The translations under genes and the position numbers were made by a program. Positions 1 through 7,735 of a stretch of 41,761 nucleotides of DNA are shown piece after piece. How positions within the stretch are numbered: position 1 is the first letter of the stretch; the number at the start of each line of letters is the position of its first letter. Below the pieces are notes generated by a model, which had not been told where the DNA came from, searched no databases, and saw only the letters and a program-made list of their open reading frames with translations. The stretch is from JBCBKP01 sp038746265 (GTDB taxonomy: Bacteria; Planctomycetota; Phycisphaerae; Phycisphaerales; UBA1924), in assembly GCA_038746265.1 (NCBI GenBank), contig JBCDKU010000014.1, forward strand, positions 1-41,761. The letters run 5' to 3'.

Positions 1-12
1 CGGGCACCGGGG
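1..12. repeat. Left arm of inverted repeat flanking the four-helix-bundle gene
   Basis: The first 12 bases, CGGGCACCGGGG, are the exact reverse complement of 416-427. The two copies bracket the small gene at 14-382, so a transcript across it could close into a 12-bp stem. The window starts inside this repeat, so its true left end is not visible. Confidence 0.6.
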
Positions 13-13
13 T

Positions 14-382
14 TTACTTCTCGAGACTTCTGATCAGCCCGGCAAGCACTCGGCCTGCCTCTGCCAGCTTCGCCTGAATCTCGCGGTGCTCTCCTTCTCC
101 GAGAAACCCGAGCCGCACCGCGACAAGGAGCTGGGTCTCGACTTCATACAGCGAACCGCGGGCGATCCGCAGGAACCGGAGATAGTCCGGCCGGGCGTTG
201 CGGCCGTATCCCTCGGCGATGTTGCTGGGCACGCTGACCGCGGCACGCCGGACCTGAGCCGTGAGCCCGAACCGCTCATCGGGCGGGAAGCCCGACGACG
301 CCCGGTAGACAAGCTCGACGCAGGCCATCGCAAGCTGCCACGCCTCCAGGTCCTCGTACGACCGGATCGGTCCACGCGCCAC
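14..382 (-). CDS. Four-helix-bundle protein, 23S rRNA intervening-sequence (IVP) family
   Basis: A 122-residue protein with the family's typical features: an N-terminal DLEAWQLAM segment, then FGLTAQVRRAAVSVPSNIAEG and a helical half with RFLRIARGSLYEVETQL. Relatives are encoded inside intervening sequences of some 23S rRNA genes, stand alone on chromosomes, or act as accessory (Avd-like) proteins of diversity-generating retroelements. The function of free-standing copies is unknown; a pentameric, basic, nucleic-acid-binding barrel is known for Avd. The GTG start at 382 is chosen because GGAGGT (387-392) precedes it by four bases. The gene is 70 bp downstream of groES on the same strand and is bracketed by inverted repeats (1-12 and 416-427). 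There is no rRNA sequence around it, so it is not in a classical 23S setting. Family assignment is firm; role is not. Confidence 0.85.
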   Translation of the reverse strand: MARGPIRSYEDLEAWQLAMACVELVYRASSGFPPDERFGLTAQVRRAAVSVPSNIAEGYGRNARPDYLRFLRIARGSLYEVETQLLVAVRLGFLGEGEHREIQAKLAEAGRVLAGLIRSLEK

Positions 383-415
383 GCCAACCTCCGACGCAAA
401 ACCCAGAAACCAAAG

Positions 416-447
416 CCCCGGTGCCCGGTGCCCGGTCCCCAGTGCCC
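416..447. repeat. Right inverted-repeat arm plus four tandem 7-bp units
   Basis: Bases 416-427 (CCCCGGTGCCCG) mirror 1-12. From 420 the sequence is four head-to-tail 7-mers, GGTGCCC, GGTGCCC, GGTCCCC and AGTGCCC, ending a few bases before the groES stop codon at 452-454. The array is upstream of the four-helix-bundle gene. It may be one end of a small insertion unit or a copy-number-variable satellite. Confidence 0.6.
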
Positions 448-451
448 GGCG

Positions 452-742
452 TCAGCCTTCAACCACCCCCAGCAACTCCGTCTCCCGAAGAATCAAGTGC
501 GAAGTCCCCTTCACCTCGACCTCCGTGCCGGCGTACTTGCCGTACACGACCGTGTCGCCCTTCTTCACGCTCAGCTTCGCACGCTGACCGTTCTCCAGAA
601 GACGACCCGGACCCACGGCCACAACCTTGCCCTGGATCGGCTTCTCCTTGCTCGACTCCGGTAGGTACAGACCCGACTCGGTCACGTTGTCTTTCTCGAT
701 CGGCGTCACCAAGACGCGGTCTTCAAGAGGCTTGACTGCCAT
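452..742 (-). CDS. groES: Co-chaperonin GroES (Hsp10)
   Basis: A 96-residue protein, the normal size for Hsp10. It caps the GroEL ring as a heptamer during ATP-driven folding in the cytoplasm. It opens with VKPLEDRVLV and contains ESGLYLPESSKEKP, the region of the mobile loop that contacts GroEL, then GKVVAVGPG and GDTVVYGKYAGTEV, and ends near HLILRETELLGVVEG. The ATG at 742 is preceded by AAGGAG (750-755) at a good distance; the in-frame codons further upstream are not needed. It lies downstream of groEL, the reverse of the common groES-groEL order, with a 111-codon gene between them. It may be transcribed from the groEL promoter or from one inside the intervening gene. Confidence 0.97.
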   Translation of the reverse strand: MAVKPLEDRVLVTPIEKDNVTESGLYLPESSKEKPIQGKVVAVGPGRLLENGQRAKLSVKKGDTVVYGKYAGTEVEVKGTSHLILRETELLGVVEG

Positions 743-758
743 AGTTCTGCTCCTTGGA

Positions 759-1094
759 TCAGCGATTCCAAGATCGCTGCAATTCACTCAGTTTCCGTGC
801 CGAAAGAGGTAGGTCAGCTGCGAAGCGAGTGGCATTCGAGCCCGCGTTGACCTTGATACTCTCCGCGAGTGTCTCGATTGCCTGCATCACGGTTTCCCCG
901 ACCGCCTTCAACTCCTGTCCATTCAACTCGGTACAAGCTTCCCTGACAAACGCAGTTGCGGACAACGGTGAATAACCGCGTCTCTCAGAGGTCGTGGGCT
1001 CACGAATGGTGTAATAGATCGTGTAGACCTCGCCATCGAGACTGATCCAAGACGGCCAGTCGGGATTGGCTTGGTCAGCACCGATCTCCACCAC
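759..1094 (-). CDS. Unrecognised 111-residue protein encoded between groEL and groES
   Basis: The GTG start (1094) is the base after the groEL stop (1097-1095), giving TGA-GTG with no gap, and the stop is 16 bp before groES. This points to co-transcription and translational coupling with the chaperonin genes. I do not recognise the protein. It has no signal peptide or membrane segment. The N-terminal half looks beta-rich (WPSWISLDGEVYTIYYTIRE); the C-terminal half looks helical (AFVREACTELNGQELKAVGETVMQAIETLAESI). The DNA is visibly less GC-rich than groEL on one side and groES on the other, with many A/T third positions, suggesting a separate origin. It could be a chaperonin accessory or regulator, or merely an inserted passenger. 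A real gene seems likely because the frame is open across a lower-GC stretch where chance frames are rarer. Confidence 0.6.
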   Translation of the reverse strand: MVEIGADQANPDWPSWISLDGEVYTIYYTIREPTTSERRGYSPLSATAFVREACTELNGQELKAVGETVMQAIETLAESIKVNAGSNATRFAADLPLSARKLSELQRSWNR

Positions 1095-2849
<1,755 letters not shown>

Positions 2850-2884
2850 CGAGCGGTGCTCCTCGGATCTGGGCGGTCGGGTTC

Positions 2885-2890
2885 TCTATA
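2885..2890 (-). promoter_or_regulatory. Candidate -10 element for groEL
   Basis: On the minus strand the sequence reads TATAGA, 36 bases upstream of the groEL ATG, in an otherwise GC-rich stretch. No convincing -35 hexamer lies 16-18 bp upstream, so this is a weak call. Confidence 0.3.
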
Positions 2891-2998
2891 TCTTCCCGGA
2901 ACCGCGTGGTTGCTGTCGTGGCGCGGACCGATCCCCGCCGAGTCCACATGGAGAGGCAATCCCCGTGCCAGAACGCGCAACCCTTCCAATCGGGGTGC

Positions 2999-3057
2999 CA
3001 CTGGCGGCTCGCCCGCCAGTGCTGCTCCGGTCGGGCAAAGACCTGCCAACCTGGCAG
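2999..3057. other. Two adjacent hairpins in the groEL/nuoA divergent intergenic region
   Basis: The 286-bp gap between groEL and nuoA holds a perfect 9-bp inverted repeat, CACTGGCGG (2999-3007) and CCGCCAGTG (3013-3021), with a 5-base loop, and 21 bases on a 6-bp one, CTGCCA (3043-3048) and TGGCAG (3052-3057), with a 3-base loop. They could be structures in either leader, operators, or part of a small RNA. No T-tract follows either, so they do not look like ordinary terminators. Confidence 0.45.
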
Positions 3058-3135
3058 CCCAACCCTCCGATCTCGACAAGGATCGCCGCCCCCACCCCGG
3101 CTACCATGCGGCTCCTGCCGGGAGACCTCCGCGCG

Positions 3136-3537
3136 ATGAACGCACTCACGCTCGCTCAGACCGATCTCAAGAGCTATCTGCCGCTGCTGCTCATGGTCCT
3201 CGCGGCCGCGGGCTTCGGTGTGCTCAACCTCGTCGCGACCTCGGTCCTCGGCCCCCGCCGCAAGGGCGAGCAGAAGGGCGTCGCGTACGAGTCGGGCATG
3301 AACCCCGTCGGCACCGCCCGCAAGCGGTTCAACGTGCGGTTCTACCTGATCGCGATGGTCTTCCTGGTCTTCGACGTCGAGGTCGTCTTCCTTTACCCCT
3401 GGGCCACGACCTTCACCAACCTCGAGACCGGCTCCGACCAGAGCCTGCTCTGGCTCTTCCGGATCCTGTTCTTCCTGCTGACGACCGTCGTCGCGTACCT
3501 GTACGGGTTCCGCAAGGGCGTCTTCAAGTTCGACTGA
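3136..3537 (+). CDS. nuoA: NADH-quinone oxidoreductase subunit A
   Basis: A 133-residue, three-helix membrane subunit of respiratory complex I. Helices lie at about residues 11-33 (YLPLLLMVLAAAGFGVLNLVA), 67-90 (FYLIAMVFLVFDVEVVFLYPW) and 101-124. The family signature KGVAYESGMNPVGTARKRFNVRFYLIAMVFLVFDVEVVFLYPW is nearly intact, including the conserved loop with YESG and the Asp/Glu pair in the second helix (FDVEVVFLYPW). The ATG at 3136 fits family length, with GGGAGA about 11 bases upstream; an in-frame ATG at 3106 would add ten residues. nuoA normally leads a nuoA-N operon, but no other nuo gene is here: groEL diverges upstream and a c-di-GMP gene follows. The rest of complex I must be elsewhere. 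Confidence 0.93.
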   Translation: MNALTLAQTDLKSYLPLLLMVLAAAGFGVLNLVATSVLGPRRKGEQKGVAYESGMNPVGTARKRFNVRFYLIAMVFLVFDVEVVFLYPWATTFTNLETGSDQSLLWLFRILFFLLTTVVAYLYGFRKGVFKFD

Positions 3538-3566
3538 TCCAAGACTGACGTCAAATACCCACAAAT

Positions 3567-3709
3567 CCGTGCCAATTGCACCCCGTCAGGGGGAGCGTTC
3601 GGCACGGTAGCCGCCGATCTGGCCCGCACGCCCGATCCGGACGCGTGATCGGGCCTCGGTCTACCGATGAACCCTCGGCCCACCCCCCTGACCCGTGGGC
3701 CTCGAAGGG
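3567..3709 (+). promoter_or_regulatory. Structured leader of the EAL/GGDEF gene; last hairpin covers the ribosome-binding site
   Basis: Three hairpins follow one another. (1) CCGTGCC (3567-3573) pairs with GGCACGG (3601-3607), enclosing CCCC-GTCA-GGGG (3581-3592). (2) GCCCGATC (3630-3637) pairs with GATCGGGC (3647-3654). (3) GGCCCAC (3677-3683) pairs with GTGGGCC (3695-3701), and the outer CCCT (3672-3675) can pair with AGGG (3706-3709), the only Shine-Dalgarno-like bases before the GTG at 3716. The third would hide the ribosome-binding site. The layout resembles a translational switch, but I do not recognise a known riboswitch class; the GEMM c-di-GMP consensus is not present. GC-rich DNA makes chance stems common. 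Confidence 0.4.
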
Positions 3710-3715
3710 TGACCC

Positions 3716-5509
3716 GTGGACGCGGCGACGTACGAGGACAAGAAGGCCAAGCTGCAGCGGCTCATCGACGGCCGTCTGCTGCGCCCGTACTTCCATGCGA
3801 TCGTGGACATGCGCTGCGCCGAGGTCACGGGCTACGAGGGGCTCTCGCGGCCGACGCCCGAGTCGGGCTACACGCGCCCGGACGAGCTCTTCGACGACGC
3901 GCTCGACGTCGGCTTGTTCTTCGAGGTCGAGTCGCTCGCGCTCGAGTTGATGCTCGGCGCAGCAAGCAATTGGAATGACACCCCGCTCGTCTTCGTCAAC
4001 GCCACGCCCAGCTTCCTTGCCGACGAGCGCTCGATCTCGTTCCTCGTCGAGCTCGTCGAGCGCCTACCCAACCTCCGCACGTCGCGCGTCGTCGTGGAGG
4101 TCACCGAGCGCTCCGAGGTGCACTTCGACGAGATCCTCTCCGAGCGCGTGGACGCCCTCCACAGTCTCGGCTTCCAAGTCGCGATCGACGACGTCGGCGC
4201 CGGCGCCAACGGCCTCAACCGAATCATGCGGCTGCGCCCCAACTGGCTCAAGCTCGACCGCGGGCTTATCTCGGCCGTGGACACCGATACGGTCCGCGAG
4301 AACCTCCTCCGATTCATGCTCCGCTTCTCGCGACTCACCGGCGTGCGATTCATCGCCGAGGGCATCGAGACCGAGGGCGAGCTCAATCGACTGCAAACGC
4401 TCGGTACCCCGTTCGGTCAGGGCTACTGCTTCGGCAAGCCCAACGCCGAGCGCGAGGCGGACGAGGAGGTGCTCGAGAAGCTCCGCGAACGGATCGCCTT
4501 CGGTAGCTCGAGCGAGGCGACCATCCGCGAGCGAGGCTTCGGGCTCTCCGAACTCACACGCCCGGTCGATGTCGTCACGGCCGACGTGACGCTCGGCGCG
4601 GCAGCCGACCACCTCAAAGCCCATCCCGAATACAGCGGCGTCGTCCTCTACGAGTACGGCCACGCCGCGGGCTGGGCGGACCGCGAGACCGTCCTCTACC
4701 GGGCCAAGCACGAGAGTCAGCTCGGCATGTCGATCGACGACATCGTGGTCCCCGTGATCGCCAAGATCGATTCCGAGGCGTCCTTCGTTGAGGCGCTCGA
4801 GGTCGCCGCCGCTCGGCCCAACCTCTACGCCCAGGCTCCGCTGGTCGTAAAGATGCACAACCACGTCTGCGGCGTCATCCTGCTCAGCGACCTGCTCCAT
4901 CATGCCGCGACACGGTTCGAGACCGTGCAGCCGCGCGTCTCGACGCTCACCGGCCTGCCGGGCCGCGTGCACTCCGAGCAGCTGCTCGATTCGCTCTTCG
5001 AGACCGGCACGCCCGATCTCGACGTGGTCTTCGTCGATCTCCGCGAGCTGGCGGTCTTCAACAAGAATTTCGGTTTCGACGCGGGCGACGACCTGATCCG
5101 CCAGCTCGCCGCGAGCGTGCTCGGCATCCTCGACAGCCACCCCAACCAGAGCGACTGCCGCTTCTTCGGCCACCTCGGCGACGACCGGTTCCTCGTCGTC
5201 TGCTCGCAGACCGTGAGCTGCCGCATCGCGGGCGAGCTCGCCGAATCGTTCAGCAGCAACACCGAGCGCGTCGGCGGGTTCGCGACATCGGCGGCGCTCG
5301 AGCGTGTCAACGGCGTCGGCGTCCGCGTGCTCATCCAGCCCGACGCCTTCCGCACGCACGCGGTCATCAACGATCTCTTCCGCGCTGAACAAACGATGCG
5401 GCTCATCGCCGACGAGAAGGCGCTCAACCTCTCCGCCAACGTCGCGTCGGTCGTCGTCGCCAACATGTTCGATCCGAACATCGACGAACGCTACAACCGC
5501 GCCGCCTGA
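3716..5509 (+). CDS. c-di-GMP phosphodiesterase: EAL domain, CBS-like middle, degenerate GGDEF domain
   Basis: A 597-residue soluble protein likely to degrade or sense cyclic di-GMP. The EAL domain (about residues 15-260) has EGL at 41-43 in place of EAL, Asn95, Glu128 (VEVTE), the Asp158-Asp159 pair (IDDVGAG), Lys179 and Asp181 (LKLD), Glu215 and Glu218 (AEGIETE) and Gln235 (GQGYCFGKP), so the metal- and catalysis-linked residues look intact. A middle segment (about 270-415) resembles paired CBS modules and may bind a nucleotide. The C-terminal third starts LTGLPGR and ends near FNKNFGFDAGDDLIRQLA...GHLGDDRFLVV. Here GGDEF is replaced by GDDRF, so cyclase activity is doubtful and a regulatory role is more likely. 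It has no membrane segment. The start is GTG at 3716 behind a weak AAGGG; the leader is structured. It converges on the amidohydrolase with seven bases between stops. Confidence 0.85.
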   Translation: MDAATYEDKKAKLQRLIDGRLLRPYFHAIVDMRCAEVTGYEGLSRPTPESGYTRPDELFDDALDVGLFFEVESLALELMLGAASNWNDTPLVFVNATPSFLADERSISFLVELVERLPNLRTSRVVVEVTERSEVHFDEILSERVDALHSLGFQVAIDDVGAGANGLNRIMRLRPNWLKLDRGLISAVDTDTVRENLLRFMLRFSRLTGVRFIAEGIETEGELNRLQTLGTPFGQGYCFGKPNAEREADEEVLEKLRERIAFGSSSEATIRERGFGLSELTRPVDVVTADVTLGAAADHLKAHPEYSGVVLYEYGHAAGWADRETVLYRAKHESQLGMSIDDIVVPVIAKIDSEASFVEALEVAAARPNLYAQAPLVVKMHNHVCGVILLSDLLHHAATRFETVQPRVSTLTGLPGRVHSEQLLDSLFETGTPDLDVVFVDLRELAVFNKNFGFDAGDDLIRQLAASVLGILDSHPNQSDCRFFGHLGDDRFLVVCSQTVSCRIAGELAESFSSNTERVGGFATSAALERVNGVGVRVLIQPDAFRTHAVINDLFRAEQTMRLIADEKALNLSANVASVVVANMFDPNIDERYNRAA

Positions 5510-5516
5510 TCCGGGC

Positions 5517-6719
5517 TCAGCCCTCGAGCGCGACCCGCACCATCGCCTCGACGCCCACCGCGATCGCGTCGTCGTTGAAGTCGAAATCGGGCTGGTGCAG
5601 CTGCGGCATCTCCCGCACGCCCGGCGGCTTGAGCCCCAGGATGAAGAAGCACGCCGGCACGTGCTCGCCGTAGTAGCTGAAGTCCTCGCCGCCCATGAAC
5701 GCCTCGGGCACACGCTCGACGCGCTCCGCGCCGAACGCCCGGTCCGCGATCTTGAAGAACGTCTCGGTCGCGCCCGCCTCGTTCCGCGTCACGGGGTAGC
5801 CCGGCTTCCAGTCGATCTCCGCGCGGCAGCCCATCGACCGCGTCACGCCGTCCACGATCTCTTTAAACCGCCGCTCCGCCATCGCGCGGTTCGTGTCGTC
5901 GAGCGTGCGGATCGTCCCAATGAACGAGACCGACTCGGGGATGATGTTGTCGGCCGTCCCGCCGTGGATCGCGCCGACCGTCAGCACCACCGCGTCCGCC
6001 GGGTTCGACGAGCGGCTCACCACCGTCTGCAGCGCGTTGATCACCTGAGCCGCGCACACAATCGGATCACGCCCCGCGTGCGGCCACGCCGCGTGCGCCT
6101 GCACGCCGCGGATCGTCACCACGAAATCGTCCGTCGAGGCAAGCAAGGGCCCGGCCCGCGTGCCCACCTTGCCCAGATCCAGCTCGGGCCAGCCGTGCAG
6201 CCCGTAGATCGCCCGAGCGGGCGCGCCGATGCCGCCGCCGTCCTCGCCCGCGAGCGCGCCCTCCTGCGCCATCAGCTCGCCGCCGCCGCCGCCTTCTTCG
6301 GCGGGCTGGAAGACGAACGTCACCGGGTTGGGCCGGTTCTCGATCTTGCTCAGAACGCGGGCCGCGCCGAGCAGGATTGTCGTGTGCCCGTCGTGCCCGC
6401 AGGCGTGCATCACACCGTCGAGCGTCGAGGCGTGTTCGATGCCCGTCTGCTCCACGATCGGCAGCGCATCCATGTCGGCCCGAAGCGCGACCGAGCGTTC
6501 CGCGTCACCGGGCAGGAAGCCGACCACGCCCGTGCCCTTCGCGTAGTGCGTCCGCACGCCGGCACCGAGCGCCTCCAGCTCGCGCTGCACCACGCCCGAG
6601 GTGCGGATCTCCTCGAACGCCAGCTCCGGGTGCGCGTGCAGGTCGCGGCGGATCGCGACCAGCTCATCGAGCTCGGCGCGGATCAACGCGCGGATATCGG
6701 TTGTCGTCGTCGTTGTCAC
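5517..6719 (-). CDS. M20-family metal-dependent amidohydrolase (N-acyl amino acid / hippurate hydrolase type)
   Basis: A 400-residue cytoplasmic peptidase M20D-type enzyme that would hydrolyse N-acyl amino acids or related amides. Motifs: RDLHAHPELAFEE (26-37), RADMDALPI (80-88), ACGHDGHT (106-113) with metal-binding Cys107 and His109, QPAEEGGGG (139-147) with the Glu141-Glu142 pair, YGLHGWPEL, the dimerisation-domain GVQAHAAWPHAGRDPI, and FMGGEDFSYY near the C-terminus. The GTG at 6719 overlaps the TGA of the upstream substrate-binding protein gene (GTGA), so coupled translation is likely, and this start fits family length; an upstream low-complexity extension was rejected. It ends the three-gene minus-strand operon from 9543. 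The substrate cannot be read from sequence. Confidence 0.9.
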   Translation of the reverse strand: MTTTTTTDIRALIRAELDELVAIRRDLHAHPELAFEEIRTSGVVQRELEALGAGVRTHYAKGTGVVGFLPGDAERSVALRADMDALPIVEQTGIEHASTLDGVMHACGHDGHTTILLGAARVLSKIENRPNPVTFVFQPAEEGGGGGELMAQEGALAGEDGGGIGAPARAIYGLHGWPELDLGKVGTRAGPLLASTDDFVVTIRGVQAHAAWPHAGRDPIVCAAQVINALQTVVSRSSNPADAVVLTVGAIHGGTADNIIPESVSFIGTIRTLDDTNRAMAERRFKEIVDGVTRSMGCRAEIDWKPGYPVTRNEAGATETFFKIADRAFGAERVERVPEAFMGGEDFSYYGEHVPACFFILGLKPPGVREMPQLHQPDFDFNDDAIAVGVEAMVRVALEG

Positions 6720-7735
6720 GGCCCCAGGACCTCCCCCACCAGCTGCATCGCCCTTTCGACGTTCGCCGCGACCGCCGCGAAATCGATCTCCATCGCCTCG
6801 AGGCCCGCCAGCTCCGGCAGCGGCGGCTCGAGCGACGCGTGAACAGGGATGTTTCGGCTGTCGGACGCCGCAAGCAAGCGCTCGCACTCGGGAGACAGGA
6901 TCCACGCCAGGAGCTTCGCGCCCGCATCCGGGTTGGGCCCGCCCGCGACAAGTCCCGCGGTGTTCGGGAAAAGCAGCGACCAGCTCTCGAAGGTCATCGC
7001 GACCGGGTCGCCGTTCCGCTGAGCGGCGTACACGTCGTCGGTGTCGGTCAAACCAAGATCGATCTCGCCCGTCGCGATCGCGCGGACGACCGTCGCGTTG
7101 CCGTCATAGATCTTCACTCCGGCCGCTTCGAGCGCGGCCAGCCACTCGCGGAACGTCTCTTCGCCCCACGACGCGAGCAGCGCCGCCATGTGGCCGCGGG
7201 TCGTGCCGAACTCGGGACGCGCGATGCCGATGCGGTACCGAGAGCCCACCTCGACAAACTCGGGCATCGACCGCGGCAGGTCGGACTCGGGCACGCGCTC
7301 CGGGTGGTACGCGATGACGCGGGCACGCTGACCGAAGCCGTACCACAGGTTGTCCGTCCCGACGAGCCGCGCGGGCCAGTCGGCCGGGATCGTGTCCGGG
7401 GTGCTCGGCGTGAGCACCGATTCCTGTGCGAGCCGCACCGTGCCGAAGGGTTCGGACGACCACCAGACGTCGGCGCGCGGGCTGTCCTTCTCGCTCAGCA
7501 AACGCTGCACTAGCCCGGTGGTCTTGTTCGCCTCGTTGTCGCCGAGGTAGCGGATCTCGAGACCCGTCGCGGCCTCCGCAGCGGGAAGGATCTCCTGCTC
7601 CATAAGCCAGCGATCGACGCTGCTGTAGAGCACGACCGTCTCGCGGTCACCGGGCGAGCCGCCGTCGCTGCACGAGACGAGCGTGAGCGTGACAAGAACG
7701 AGAAGCAGAGACGCGAGCCGCATCACGGGCCGCAT
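6716..7735 (-). CDS. Iron-type ABC transporter substrate-binding lipoprotein
   Basis: A 339-residue extracytoplasmic solute-binding protein of the family that includes ferric-iron (FbpA/AfuA-like) binders. It begins with a lipoprotein signal peptide (LVLVTLTLVSC, lipid-modified Cys22) and continues with VVLYSSVDRWLMEQEILPAAEAATGLEIRYLG, typical of this class, and ADVWWSSEP and YGFGQRARVIAYHPE. ATG 7735 overlaps the upstream stop (TGATG) and its own TGA overlaps the next start (GTGA). No permease or ATPase gene is adjacent, which is unusual: the transport partners must be elsewhere, or the protein senses or scavenges its ligand. I did not try to assign the ligand residues, so iron is an inference from family resemblance. 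Confidence 0.82.
   Translation of the reverse strand: MRPVMRLASLLLVLVTLTLVSCSDGGSPGDRETVVLYSSVDRWLMEQEILPAAEAATGLEIRYLGDNEANKTTGLVQRLLSEKDSPRADVWWSSEPFGTVRLAQESVLTPSTPDTIPADWPARLVGTDNLWYGFGQRARVIAYHPERVPESDLPRSMPEFVEVGSRYRIGIARPEFGTTRGHMAALLASWGEETFREWLAALEAAGVKIYDGNATVVRAIATGEIDLGLTDTDDVYAAQRNGDPVAMTFESWSLLFPNTAGLVAGGPNPDAGAKLLAWILSPECERLLAASDSRNIPVHASLEPPLPELAGLEAMEIDFAAVAANVERAMQLVGEVLGP

Noticed and set aside
2850..2960. CIRCE operator upstream of groEL
   Set aside because: TTAGCACTC and its inverted partner are absent on both strands; only hairpins were found further upstream.
3567..3654. c-di-GMP (GEMM) riboswitch before the EAL gene
   Set aside because: The conserved GGCAAACC and GACGCAAAGC segments are absent, although the region is structured.
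4064..5713. 549-codon minus-strand frame across the EAL/GGDEF gene
   Set aside because: It lies opposite a gene with clear EAL motifs and shows no family features.
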